Source of the DNA: Sanchytrium tribonematis | Taxonomy: Eukaryota > Sanchytriomycota > Sanchytriomycetes > Sanchytriales > Sanchytriaceae | DNA length: 26,495 bases | Reading direction: 5' to 3' | Assembly: GCA_018985235.1 (NCBI GenBank) | Contig: JADGIG010000061.1 | Coordinates: 1 to 26,495 of the forward strand | Part shown: piece after piece, positions 18,142 through 26,195 of the stretch | Layout of the letters: the number at the start of each line of letters is the position of its first letter | Numbering within the stretch: position 1 is the first letter of the stretch | Notes under the pieces: generated by a model | The model's database searches: none | The model's input: only the letters and a program-made list of their open reading frames with translations | What the model was told of the DNA's origin: nothing | Translations under genes and position numbers: made by a program

Positions 18142-19791
18142 TTACTTTGACTTCAATCTTAATATACTAAAGTTTTTCTCATCATAAAGCGACAACCTGT
18201 GAGTAACCATGATAGGAATAATTCCGTATTCGCTAAAAAGCTTCAAAATCATTTTTTCTTGTTGAAGATCAATATTAGAAGTAGCCTCGTCCATTACAAC
18301 ATACTCAGGTTTCTTCAGTAAAATTCTAGCGATTGCAATTCTTTGTTTTTCACCTTCACTTAAATTGTTTAGCCAAAATGATTGTGTATAAACATAGTCT
18401 AGAGGGTTATCTACGTCCTGCAGTAGCGACTCCAATTGCAATAATTTCAATATGGGTAAAATATCGCTTATATTTATACCGTCACTCGGAAACGATAATT
18501 GCTCATACATTGAGCAGTGTGGCAAAATATACACTGGCTGTGGAACAAATTCAATATTTTCTGGAATGACAATTTTCCCATCAAAGGGAACAAGCCCCCT
18601 CAAAACCTTGCAAAAATAAGACTTACCCGATCCAGATTGACCAGCAATAATCAAACCTTTCTTAATAATGGCACTGTAATTTTCAATGATCATATCCTTA
18701 TTATTCGGATGTTTAATTGATAAATTTTCTAATTTCAATATTGGTCCTCGCTCAAAATTAGATTTTGGGCCTTCCATACTGAATTCTTCAATGTGCATGA
18801 CTCTAGTTAAATATCCACTCAAGTTTGCAACGCTTTCGGAAAGACTTAGAATGTTTGTCAATTTGTAAATAAGATACATTGCCACAAAAGCATTCTGGCT
18901 GATTAAACTACTCAAATCCCCACTACTTAAGGTAGAGGCGAATACTGGAGAAGCAATTACAAGATAGTTTAAAATGCTTCCATAATATTGAAAAAATTCA
19001 CTGCCCACTGCAAGTTTATATTGTTGAAAATAAAGTTGCTTTTGCGATTCTAATAGCCTACCTAGAATATAATCACTTTTCTTCTCAATAGTAGGTTCTG
19101 CCTTGTGGATTGCAAGCTTTAAAGCATTTTGTCTTAAATGTGTATGCCAAGATCTAAAATTGCCTTCTTGTCGTTCTTTTTTCACAACCATATTTCCCAC
19201 TGGATCGGCTAAATTTCGTGTAATGAAGGTACCAATAAAAAAGTAACTGTAGATGCTGACCACACCAGTCGCTCCACAAAGGAGGTAGGCTTGACTTGTG
19301 TAGTAAGCGATGAGAAACGGGCTTAAAATTAGTTGCTCAGTCACTTTAGTAATCGTTTGGGTCAAATTATTCACATCTTGGGCCAATCTTTGATCTATAT
19401 TATCGATTTGCTTGCATTTCCCGCTATACAGATGAGAAAATATATGAGGCTTAATCATTTTGGATTGAAGGCGTTTTGTCAAAATTTCTCTACAATTAAG
19501 ACTTAAAATCTGACTTGTGTAATGGCAAGTAGCTTTTGAGAATGCAGTAAGCCCTACTATACCACTCGCATATAACACTAATTTTCCAAACCCATCGCTT
19601 TTGTCAACAAGTGATTTATAAAACTTGCTTGGTAAAAGCCCAGTGTGATAAATCATGTATTCCGTAGAGACTGATAAACCAATGAAGCCGTAAAATGTGT
19701 ATCTCAAAGGCTTATGTTCAAATAAGTTCTTCGTCAATTTCGCAATTCTGGCCAAAAATTTTTTGTCCAGATGTGCCGATTTCAGGTGCAT
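18142..19791 (-). CDS. ABCD4-like half-size ABC transporter
   Basis: 549 residues: an ABC transmembrane domain (about 30-330) and one nucleotide-binding domain. Walker A is GQSGSGKS (384-391), the signature is LSEGE (477-481), Walker B is VVMDE (498-502) and the switch His is H531. The membrane domain resembles ABCD subfamily members, closest by memory to ABCD4: DQRLAQDVNNL, LILSPFLIAYYT, then LSSLISQNAFVAMYLI followed by a GYLTRV block. ABCD4 works in lysosomal cobalamin export; other ABCDs carry acyl-CoAs into peroxisomes. No peroxisomal import signal is recognisable. It works as a dimer. A long pyrimidine tract ending CTAG lies 11 bp before its ATG, inside the end of the preceding gene. 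Confidence 0.87.
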   Translation of the reverse strand: MHLKSAHLDKKFLARIAKLTKNLFEHKPLRYTFYGFIGLSVSTEYMIYHTGLLPSKFYKSLVDKSDGFGKLVLYASGIVGLTAFSKATCHYTSQILSLNCREILTKRLQSKMIKPHIFSHLYSGKCKQIDNIDQRLAQDVNNLTQTITKVTEQLILSPFLIAYYTSQAYLLCGATGVVSIYSYFFIGTFITRNLADPVGNMVVKKERQEGNFRSWHTHLRQNALKLAIHKAEPTIEKKSDYILGRLLESQKQLYFQQYKLAVGSEFFQYYGSILNYLVIASPVFASTLSSGDLSSLISQNAFVAMYLIYKLTNILSLSESVANLSGYLTRVMHIEEFSMEGPKSNFERGPILKLENLSIKHPNNKDMIIENYSAIIKKGLIIAGQSGSGKSYFCKVLRGLVPFDGKIVIPENIEFVPQPVYILPHCSMYEQLSFPSDGINISDILPILKLLQLESLLQDVDNPLDYVYTQSFWLNNLSEGEKQRIAIARILLKKPEYVVMDEATSNIDLQQEKMILKLFSEYGIIPIMVTHRLSLYDEKNFSILRLKSK

Positions 19792-19802
19792 GAAAAATTA
19801 AA

Positions 19803-20330
19803 CTAGAAAAAAAAGAAAATTAGTATGCAAAATAAGCTGTCTAGCATTGCAATAGAGTTGGGATTCATTGTATATAATAAACCACTGTATGTGTAATTAA
19901 AATCTCCATGCCTAGTCGTAACAATTGCAGCTGAGACAATATCTGAAGGTCTATCAGAGTAAAGTTGACTAAGCTGATTGACTTTTCCGCTTTCTGTCTT
20001 ACTTTCTTTCATCACACTGTAATTAACATTCGCTGGCGACTGAAAATAACTAGATGTTGTAAGGAATGAAGATGGTTCTCCAATTTGTGTTTGTGTTTGC
20101 GTACTTGATCTTGCAGTCTTAAAAGTATTAGTCGTGCAAGCTGATGGACTTAAAGTGGTTTCTATTTCTAAACTCATGACTGAGTTTTCTTTTGTTGACG
20201 TAGCATCAAATTGGCTCAAATCTAATATCCAGGTGCCATTGAAGTCAGGTAGGTATGGCATAGATTCGAGATCACTTGGAAGCTCTTCTTCAGCTGAATT
20301 TGTAGACTTAATTATGATGTTGAAATTCAT
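19803..20330 (-). CDS. Ser/Thr-rich protein with a hydrophobic C-terminus, unknown
   Basis: 175 residues, ATG to TAG. The N-terminal part is acidic (AEEELPSDLESMPYLPDF), the middle is rich in Ser, Thr, Gln and Asn, and the end is hydrophobic (SLFCILIFFFF). The final phenylalanines are encoded by a pyrimidine run that could also be a splice-acceptor tract, so the true C-terminus may differ. If correct, the end could act as a tail anchor; there is no signal peptide. No family is recognised. It sits between the queuine transferase (22 bp upstream) and the ABCD4-like gene (11 bp downstream) on the same strand. The position and length favour a real gene. Confidence 0.55.
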   Translation of the reverse strand: MNFNIIIKSTNSAEEELPSDLESMPYLPDFNGTWILDLSQFDATSTKENSVMSLEIETTLSPSACTTNTFKTARSSTQTQTQIGEPSSFLTTSSYFQSPANVNYSVMKESKTESGKVNQLSQLYSDRPSDIVSAAIVTTRHGDFNYTYSGLLYTMNPNSIAMLDSLFCILIFFFF

Positions 20331-20352
20331 GACGAGTTAGATTGACCTAGAC

Positions 20353-21489
20353 TTAAAAAATTATATTTACTGCGTTTAAAGCATTCAGTATCCACTGGGG
20401 AATAGAATCTTTGTATCTGCAAGTCATAAACTGCTTTACAAAATCTGGAAAACGGTCCACATTAATTGCGTTCCTCATTCTTTTCATTAAATTCATTTGA
20501 TAATGTATATTATGAATCGTCAACAATCTAGCAACCACAGTGGAACCGAACATCAAATTCAATTCTGCCTTGGTGTAATCTTTACAAGTGCTACAAGAAC
20601 AATTAGGATCTATCGGAGTGAAGTCGGATTTGTGTATGGCATTTTTGATATTAAGGGATCCTTCATCTAGTAATACTCTGCCAAATCTAGCAGTCCTGGT
20701 AGGATATACACAATCAAACATGTCTACACCCAAAGCCACGCAAATGACCAGATCCTCTGGATATCCAATGCCCATGCAATAAAGAGGTTTGTTTTTAGGA
20801 AGTAGATTAGTACAATAATTGACAGTTTTCCAAAAGTCTTCCTTTGATTCCTTTCCAGCAAGTCCACCAATAGCTATGCCATCAGTGTTTCTTTTCACAA
20901 TTTCTTTAATAGAATAAGCTCGATGTTCAAAATTGAGTCCACCTTGGATAATGGGAAATAAAGATTGCTTTTCTGGATGTTTATGTGCCTTGATGCATCT
21001 ATCGAGCCATCTAATCGATCTATATACAGCTTCCTCGATTCTTTCCGGTGGAGAAGTCGGATCCACAACATCATCAAGCTGCATCATGATATCCGCACCT
21101 ATGCTATTTTGCCATTCTATTGACTTTTCGGGTGTCAGCATAGTTTTAAATCCATTATAAGTAAATTCTACGCCTTCTTCTGTCACAACTGTGAGCTCTT
21201 TCAAACTAACCATTTGGAATCCACCTGAATCAGTTAAAAGATGAGTGGAATACTTCATAAAATTATGCAGTCCATTATAAGAGTCCATCACTTCAGTACC
21301 TGGATCCAATCCAAGATGAAATGTATTTCCCAATATAGTTTGACAATCTAATTCATGGATTTGTTTGCTGGTCAATCCTTTAATTGTACCTTTAGTGCCA
21401 ACCGGCATAAATTGAGGTAGCAACAAATTATTCATTTTTAAGGTTCTTGCTTTTGTTGTTGAACAGGTTTTGATTATATCCACCTGCAT
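20353..21489 (-). CDS. QTRT1: Queuine tRNA-ribosyltransferase, catalytic subunit (TGT)
   Basis: 378 residues. It exchanges guanine for queuine at position 34 of tRNAs for Asp, Asn, His and Tyr. The general acid/base Asp is D87 (LLTDSGGFQM), and the nucleophile Asp is D259 in GVDMFDCVYPTRTARFG. Substrate-loop elements GNTFHLGLDPG and PIIQGGL are intact. Zinc ligands are C297, C299, C302 (NCSCSTC) and H326 (TIHN). In eukaryotes it works with a catalytically dead partner, QTRT2, which is not in this window. Eukaryotes cannot make queuine, so the cell must take it from bacteria, food or a host. The start is ATG 21487-21489. It shares a 57-bp divergent promoter with the UFL1-like gene. Confidence 0.95.
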   Translation of the reverse strand: MQVDIIKTCSTTKARTLKMNNLLLPQFMPVGTKGTIKGLTSKQIHELDCQTILGNTFHLGLDPGTEVMDSYNGLHNFMKYSTHLLTDSGGFQMVSLKELTVVTEEGVEFTYNGFKTMLTPEKSIEWQNSIGADIMMQLDDVVDPTSPPERIEEAVYRSIRWLDRCIKAHKHPEKQSLFPIIQGGLNFEHRAYSIKEIVKRNTDGIAIGGLAGKESKEDFWKTVNYCTNLLPKNKPLYCMGIGYPEDLVICVALGVDMFDCVYPTRTARFGRVLLDEGSLNIKNAIHKSDFTPIDPNCSCSTCKDYTKAELNLMFGSTVVARLLTIHNIHYQMNLMKRMRNAINVDRFPDFVKQFMTCRYKDSIPQWILNALNAVNIIF

Positions 21490-21546
21490 CGTAGTCAAAT
21501 TTACCCCTATTACGACTGATTCTTAAATTTTTTCATACAAGTCCTA
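21490..21546. promoter_or_regulatory. 57-bp bidirectional promoter between TGT and UFL1-like genes
   Basis: Two divergent ATGs (21489 minus, 21547 plus) are 57 bp apart, so both core promoters and both 5' UTRs must fit in or next to this stretch. It is AT-rich with no clear TATA box or palindrome. Co-regulation is possible but is not shown by any motif. Confidence 0.5.
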
Positions 21547-22965
21547 ATGGATCTTTTGGGATTAGACAAGTTGAAGGAATACCTTCTCTTCCAGTTCCCT
21601 AAATTAATGGTCAGTGAAGAACCACTGGAATACATAAAAACTGCTGGGAAATTAAATTGGATTGAATTGTGTAATTTGACGCAAATGGAAAAGGAAGCTT
21701 TAAATTTTCTAAATGACTGTCCACAGGTTGTTATAGATGGTGACAACATATGGTATAAAAAGGCAATAGATACTATAGTCGAAAGTCTCCGGCTGCCATT
21801 TGATTTGGAGGTTATCACCGAGTACACTGGGATATCGCAGAAATATCTTAAGGATCGATTCAAGAACAAATTTATATGGGAGAACAAAATTTTTGATTTA
21901 GAAATACTTAAGGCATTAATTTCAAAAGTGCAATTCGCTGAAGATGCTTTTGGATTTGAGAATGAGTTCAAAATTGCACCAAGTGAGATGGAAGCATTAA
22001 GGTCGAAGATGAACGGATTAACGAGTTTAGAAAATTTAAAAAGCGAATGTTTTAAAAACTCGTTCAGTGGATTCTTTGTAGAAAAAAATGAAACGGCTGT
22101 TATATTGCCAAAAAATTATTTAAAAATATTGTTAGAATTAAAATATATTGAGCTGGATACAATATACGCGCAGGAATCATGGCTTACTGAAATTAAACAA
22201 AGGGCTGTGGATGATCTCAATTCATATGGTTTTGCAAGGAATCAATCTTATTTAAAAGAGGTATTGGCTCATTTCCAAATTGAAATTGTTGAAAAATCGA
22301 ATTTGTATCACACATTGTTCTATGTAGGCGTTCAGCTTGTATGTGATTACGCATCTACTTTACATAAAATAGATCCCTCTATTTTGCTTAACGCCAGTAG
22401 TTTACAGCAGGATTTCATTGTCAAATATCAAAGTTTGAAAAAGGATTCCGTCTTAAAGCAGTACGACTCTGATGTAGAAAGGCTTTCTTTCTTGAGTATA
22501 TTTTATCTCTCTGAAATATGTAAGATAAAGGATATCAACGCTCAAATCGACTTTTTTAAGGGTGTTCTAAGTCAATATGTGACTCCGTTAGTAGAAATTC
22601 TATCAGATAAACAAGAAGACATTGAAACAATCAGGAACTCAATATCAGATAATAACTTTGCTCATCTAATGAAATTGCTACAGCCATATAGCCTCAAAAC
22701 TAAGCTCGATATGAAGCTATATCTCAAATGTTATCAATTTTTACAATTTCAGTTGTCTCCAAATCAAATCACATTATTTCACCTAAATCTCATCTGGCAC
22801 TTTTACTCTAAAAATCAGTATTTGTACATTCATGCTACAGACATTCCGCAAATAATGAAATATGTTTCCGATGAAAACCTTTTGCAAGAATATCAATCTT
22901 TGATAAATACTGGTCAGTTGATCGATACTCAAAAGCTTAAAGACATTAAATTTATAGTCTCATAA
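21547..22965 (+). CDS. UFL1-like E3 UFM1-protein ligase, compact
   Basis: 472 residues, largely helical, no membrane segment. The assignment rests on the C-terminal region: LFHLNLIWHFYSKNQYLYIH then IPQIMKYVSDENLLQEYQSL follows the UFL1 block (LHLTSVLLFQFS...LHAPGR then VPQIIAFL...YQGL) in order and spacing. The N-terminal half has winged-helix-like units (LEVITEYTGISQKYLKDRF; AVILPKNYLKILLELKYIEL) as in UFL1. UFL1 attaches UFM1 to ribosomal protein uL24 and other ER targets, helped by DDRGK1 and CDK5RAP3. The protein is much shorter than animal UFL1 (about 790 residues) and lacks the charged, disordered middle. No alternative family came to mind, but divergence is high. Confidence 0.55.
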   Translation: MDLLGLDKLKEYLLFQFPKLMVSEEPLEYIKTAGKLNWIELCNLTQMEKEALNFLNDCPQVVIDGDNIWYKKAIDTIVESLRLPFDLEVITEYTGISQKYLKDRFKNKFIWENKIFDLEILKALISKVQFAEDAFGFENEFKIAPSEMEALRSKMNGLTSLENLKSECFKNSFSGFFVEKNETAVILPKNYLKILLELKYIELDTIYAQESWLTEIKQRAVDDLNSYGFARNQSYLKEVLAHFQIEIVEKSNLYHTLFYVGVQLVCDYASTLHKIDPSILLNASSLQQDFIVKYQSLKKDSVLKQYDSDVERLSFLSIFYLSEICKIKDINAQIDFFKGVLSQYVTPLVEILSDKQEDIETIRNSISDNNFAHLMKLLQPYSLKTKLDMKLYLKCYQFLQFQLSPNQITLFHLNLIWHFYSKNQYLYIHATDIPQIMKYVSDENLLQEYQSLINTGQLIDTQKLKDIKFIVS

Positions 22966-22983
22966 TGTAAATTTATTCATTCG

Positions 22984-23922
22984 CTATTTATATTCACAAA
23001 GCAGAGTGCCATTTGATTTGAACTGGCGCAAATTTTCTACTGCCAGCTTAAACATGTTTTCTCTGGTTTCGATTCCCGCACTGCCTATATGTGGTAATAA
23101 AACGCAATTTTCTAATTTAAATAGTTTGTGATTTGTGGGCAAAGGTTCAGGATCTACAACATCTAAACCAGCACCTGCTATTATTTTCTTTTCTAATGCC
23201 TCTACTAATGCATCCGTGTCAACCAATTTGCCTCTAGATATGTTGAAAAAGAACGAATTGGGCTTCATTGATTTGAAAAATTTCAAATTTACCATTTTTT
23301 CCGTCTGTTTGTTTAGAGCACTAGACAATATCACAACATCACTAGATTTTAATAATTCTTCTAAAGGAACATAGATGAAAGACACCACTTTGTGGTTTAC
23401 ATTGTAATCCTGTATGGGCTTTGGGCCACTTGTGCCAGTATACAGAATTTTATCAACGTCAAATGCTGCAATTCTCTTTGCAATTTCGAAACCAATTCTT
23501 CCCATCCCAATAATTCCTACTGTTTTGTTCTTTATATCAGTACCTACAATCCCGTTGAACAATGAAAAATCATGGACCAAATTGCCTTGTTTTGCAGCAT
23601 TGATACCAATCACCATTTTACGCATCACCATCAAAACAAGGCCAATGCAAATATCTGCCACTGCATCACTCAAGATATCTGGCGTATACCCGATCTTAAT
23701 ATTGTTTTCTTGACAGTATGGCACATTGATGTGGTCCACACCAACACTTATAGTTGAAATCATCTTTAATTTCTTGGCCTCCTTCAAATTTTGCAAGTTT
23801 GCATTAATTGTGCATAGAATATACTCAGCATCTTTCAAATGTTTCTGAACATCCTTGGGCGAGCACTTGACGAATTTACCGTCGTATTCAATATCTGGTA
23901 CGTCAGCTGCAATTACAAGCAT
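22984..23922 (-). CDS. Glyoxylate/hydroxypyruvate reductase (D-2-hydroxyacid dehydrogenase family)
   Basis: 312 residues. It reduces glyoxylate and hydroxypyruvate to glycolate and D-glycerate with NAD(P)H. The Rossmann motif is GMGRIG (139-144). The catalytic set is complete: R230 (NISRGKLVD), E259 (LDVVDPEPLPTNH) and H278 (LLPHIGSA). TISVGVDHINV and the PEPLPTNHKLF stretch match GRHPR closely, better than generic phosphoglycerate or formate dehydrogenases. The N-terminus is a few residues shorter than in animals. The start is the only ATG before upstream stops. No peroxisomal signal is visible (ends CEYK). It converges on the UFL1-like gene at 18 bp. Confidence 0.9.
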   Translation of the reverse strand: MLVIAADVPDIEYDGKFVKCSPKDVQKHLKDAEYILCTINANLQNLKEAKKLKMISTISVGVDHINVPYCQENNIKIGYTPDILSDAVADICIGLVLMVMRKMVIGINAAKQGNLVHDFSLFNGIVGTDIKNKTVGIIGMGRIGFEIAKRIAAFDVDKILYTGTSGPKPIQDYNVNHKVVSFIYVPLEELLKSSDVVILSSALNKQTEKMVNLKFFKSMKPNSFFFNISRGKLVDTDALVEALEKKIIAGAGLDVVDPEPLPTNHKLFKLENCVLLPHIGSAGIETRENMFKLAVENLRQFKSNGTLLCEYK

Positions 23923-23981
23923 AAATTTGTTTTAAAAAATAAGATTGAGAGAATATATTAGATTTAATAAATTGTTCAAAT

Positions 23982-24879
23982 CTAGTCGCTATCTTTAAAT
24001 CGATCTCTATAAGCAATGGCGTTCAAAAAACCACCCAAATTTACAAAAAGTAAGATCCCAACTACAACAAACCACCTATATAAAAAACTGGTACCACTGT
24101 GTTATATCTGGAATTGTAAATGACAGCGCACTATACAAATCGGCCCAGGCTAATAAGAATATTTGAATTAACAAATAACTCCCTAATTTGTGCATCACAT
24201 TTTCCATTTTAGTTATCGAAAGTTCAAATGGATTCTGCATTCTTTTATAACTTAAAGCCATCAATTCGCCCACATGTTCTTTTAAGCATATAAATGATCG
24301 AACATAAAAGAAAATCAAGGTTGCTAAAGTAATATTATTGGCCACAATTTGGTATAGAGTAAACCAACCTTGTAAATCGCAGTAAAATCCATTTGGTGCT
24401 GTCATTCCAGTCAATGTCGCAACAACTGGCGGTATGAATGCACCAAGAAAAACAGGAAGTATCATTTTCCAATAATATTTGCCAACTTTAGGAGATTGCT
24501 TTGTAGTTATTGTTTGATGTGTGTACCACGCGGTAGCCATACTGGCACACAAACATATATTCCAAGGAACCCATAAAAACAAGCCAAACATGTAACAGAT
24601 GTCACCACTAGGACCCTTATTTATATCAAGCGCGTGCATATGGTCGCTACCATGGAGGATTGCATATAAAAAATCTCCAACACTAATCATCAGAGGCAAA
24701 AATCTCATCGGAGTTAATTTTCCTCTTCTATAACATATCATGCTCATATAAAAAATATAGCAAGAGCCCAAAATACTAAGAGACTCTCCAATAATGGCAC
24801 ATGAATGAGCTGTATACCAAATGTAGCCTGGTAGTCCACTGTGCTCTGGAAATTGTGTATCTATACTCAGCATCGGCAT
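23982..24879 (-). CDS. GPCR-like seven-transmembrane receptor (two exons)
   Basis: CDS is complement(join(23982..24075, 24095..24879)), 292 residues. Seven membrane segments lie at about 24-48, 58-78, 92-117, 137-157, 172-197, 230-253 and 262-281. C95 at the start of TM3 and C167 in the second outer loop form the usual GPCR disulphide pair. TM7 exists only after removal of a 19-nt intron and then reads WFVVVGILLFVNLGGFLNAI followed by AYRDRF, a typical GPCR ending (N..G..N...Y). The layout recalls the cAMP-receptor/Git3-like group of fungi and amoebae, which senses sugars or cAMP through a G protein. The ligand is unknown. The C-tail is very short. Confidence 0.8.
24076..24094 (-). other. 19-nt spliceosomal intron in the receptor gene
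   Basis: On the coding strand GTACCAGTTTTTTATATAG. It splits a Trp codon (TG|G). Splicing replaces an early stop with a full seventh transmembrane helix ending in the GPCR-type N..G..N...Y pattern. Confidence 0.9.
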
Positions 24880-25396
24880 TTTATGATCGTCTTAAAGGAC
24901 TCCGTATGGATTATATTCAACATTTTTAGTGACGTCCAACATACGTCGCATCAAATACCAACGGTATGGTAGAATGACCATCCAATGTGATTAATCAGTC
25001 ATGTTTGAACCAAATCCATGATATATGGTACTATGAGAACTATTTGTGGGCTATTAGCATCTAAACGTTGAATTTGCCACAAGTGTTTGAAAAAAATATT
25101 AAAGGAATTTATAGATAGAACTTATGAGAGCCTTGATTGAATGACGAATGAGTTTAAATAAAATATTTGATGCACGCACAACGGTCACCCCCGAAATATA
25201 TAAATATCCAAGGTATAGAATGTTGTGATCAGCCGGATCAATTAAGATCAACGAAAGAGGTCTTCTCTTTGCAAAATTCCACCCGACTATACATTATAAA
25301 ATGCCCGAGGTGAATGCGTTGCATGGGGATATACAGGGAGTTCAACTTGTACGACAACACGTGAATTTGCCAATCATCAAACAGGAAACATTTTAT
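24880..25396. other. 517-bp gene-free gap, the largest in the window
   Basis: No convincing coding frame on either strand. It contains a CRE-like TGACGTCC (24930-24937) about 50 bp before the receptor ATG, a TATA-like ATATATAAATAT near 25195-25206, three GATCA units at 25227, 25236 and 25246 (about one helical turn apart), and a perfect 6-bp hairpin AAAGAG-GTCTT-CTCTTT at about 25254-25270. The TATA-like run followed by structured sequence could be a small non-coding RNA gene on the plus strand, but nothing identifies it. Confidence 0.3.
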
Positions 25397-26179
25397 TTAC
25401 TCTTCACCTTCCAATTTAGGTGCCAAATAAAATCTGATATATCCAACATCCTCCATAACATATTCTACCAACATTGGGGATCCATCCATCAAAGATAATT
25501 TCACAGTGTTGGACAATGGTGTCGCTTTGGTAACATTTGCCAAGTATTTTGTTGAAAATCCAAGACTTACAGGTGCATCTAAATCGATATCCAATGGAGA
25601 TGCGTCCTCGTCCAATTCACTTGGAGGTTTTAATTTGATGGTACCACTACCATCACTGCCACTTGTTCTAAAAGTTATAGCGCCCTTATCTACATCAACG
25701 TAAATTGTTTCTCCCAGACTTCCCAAGTCCCTAATAATCTTTTGAAATTCTGATGAACTCATAGAGACTTGAGCTTGAAATTTTTGGTCAGGAATGCTCA
25801 AATGTTCAGAGTCTAAAGTAATAAGCTTGACTTCATATTCACTGACTTTATCGTTCTTTGTATCTTCGAAAATAAGACCTAGCTTATCAGTTTTATCGCT
25901 TTCACTAAACATCGTAATAGAATCATCATTACTGGCGCATTTCAATATTTTTGTTAAAGTAACAAATGACATACCCAAGGACATTGGCTGATCACATCGG
26001 AATGGTTCAAACCCTTCTGCTCTAAGCATCAAGGCAACAAGAGCTACATGACTGCTATCCATCGCCTGCATAGCAATTCCGCTTTGGGAGCAATCAAAGT
26101 TTCCTTCATTAACAATTTCACGAATAGCCTCGAAAATTTTCTTGAATTCTCCACCTTTAGCGAATCTTGCTTCCAACAT
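25397..26179 (-). CDS. PCNA: PCNA, DNA sliding clamp
   Basis: 260 residues, the normal length. PCNA forms the homotrimeric ring that tethers replicative polymerases and repair factors to DNA in the nucleus. Matches run the whole length: MLEARF start, AMQAMDSSHVALVALML, EGFEPFRCDQ, the interdomain connector (LITLDSEHLSIPDQKF), KATPLSNTVKLSL, and the C-terminus YIRFYLAPKLEGEE, which carries the conserved APK motif. K164, the ubiquitin/SUMO-site lysine of yeast and man, is not conserved in an obvious way around FQKIIRDLGSLGE. The start is the ATG of MLEARF; seven codons upstream to a TTG are not needed. A palindrome and related repeats lie just upstream. Confidence 0.98.
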   Translation of the reverse strand: MLEARFAKGGEFKKIFEAIREIVNEGNFDCSQSGIAMQAMDSSHVALVALMLRAEGFEPFRCDQPMSLGMSFVTLTKILKCASNDDSITMFSESDKTDKLGLIFEDTKNDKVSEYEVKLITLDSEHLSIPDQKFQAQVSMSSSEFQKIIRDLGSLGETIYVDVDKGAITFRTSGSDGSGTIKLKPPSELDEDASPLDIDLDAPVSLGFSTKYLANVTKATPLSNTVKLSLMDGSPMLVEYVMEDVGYIRFYLAPKLEGEE

Positions 26180-26195
26180 TGTTAGATGGAGTTTT

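Noticed and set aside
21510-21971. 153-codon minus-strand frame overlapping the UFL1-like gene
   Set aside because: Fully antisense to a better-supported coding region, with no family features.
24960-25020. tRNA-like GGTTCAAACA (minus strand)
   Set aside because: The B-box match is imperfect, with no A box or acceptor stem at the right distance. I found no tRNA in the window.
25301-25498. 65-codon plus-strand frame starting MPEVNALHGD
   Set aside because: More than half of it is antisense to the PCNA C-terminus, and it has no recognisable features. It is probably a chance frame.
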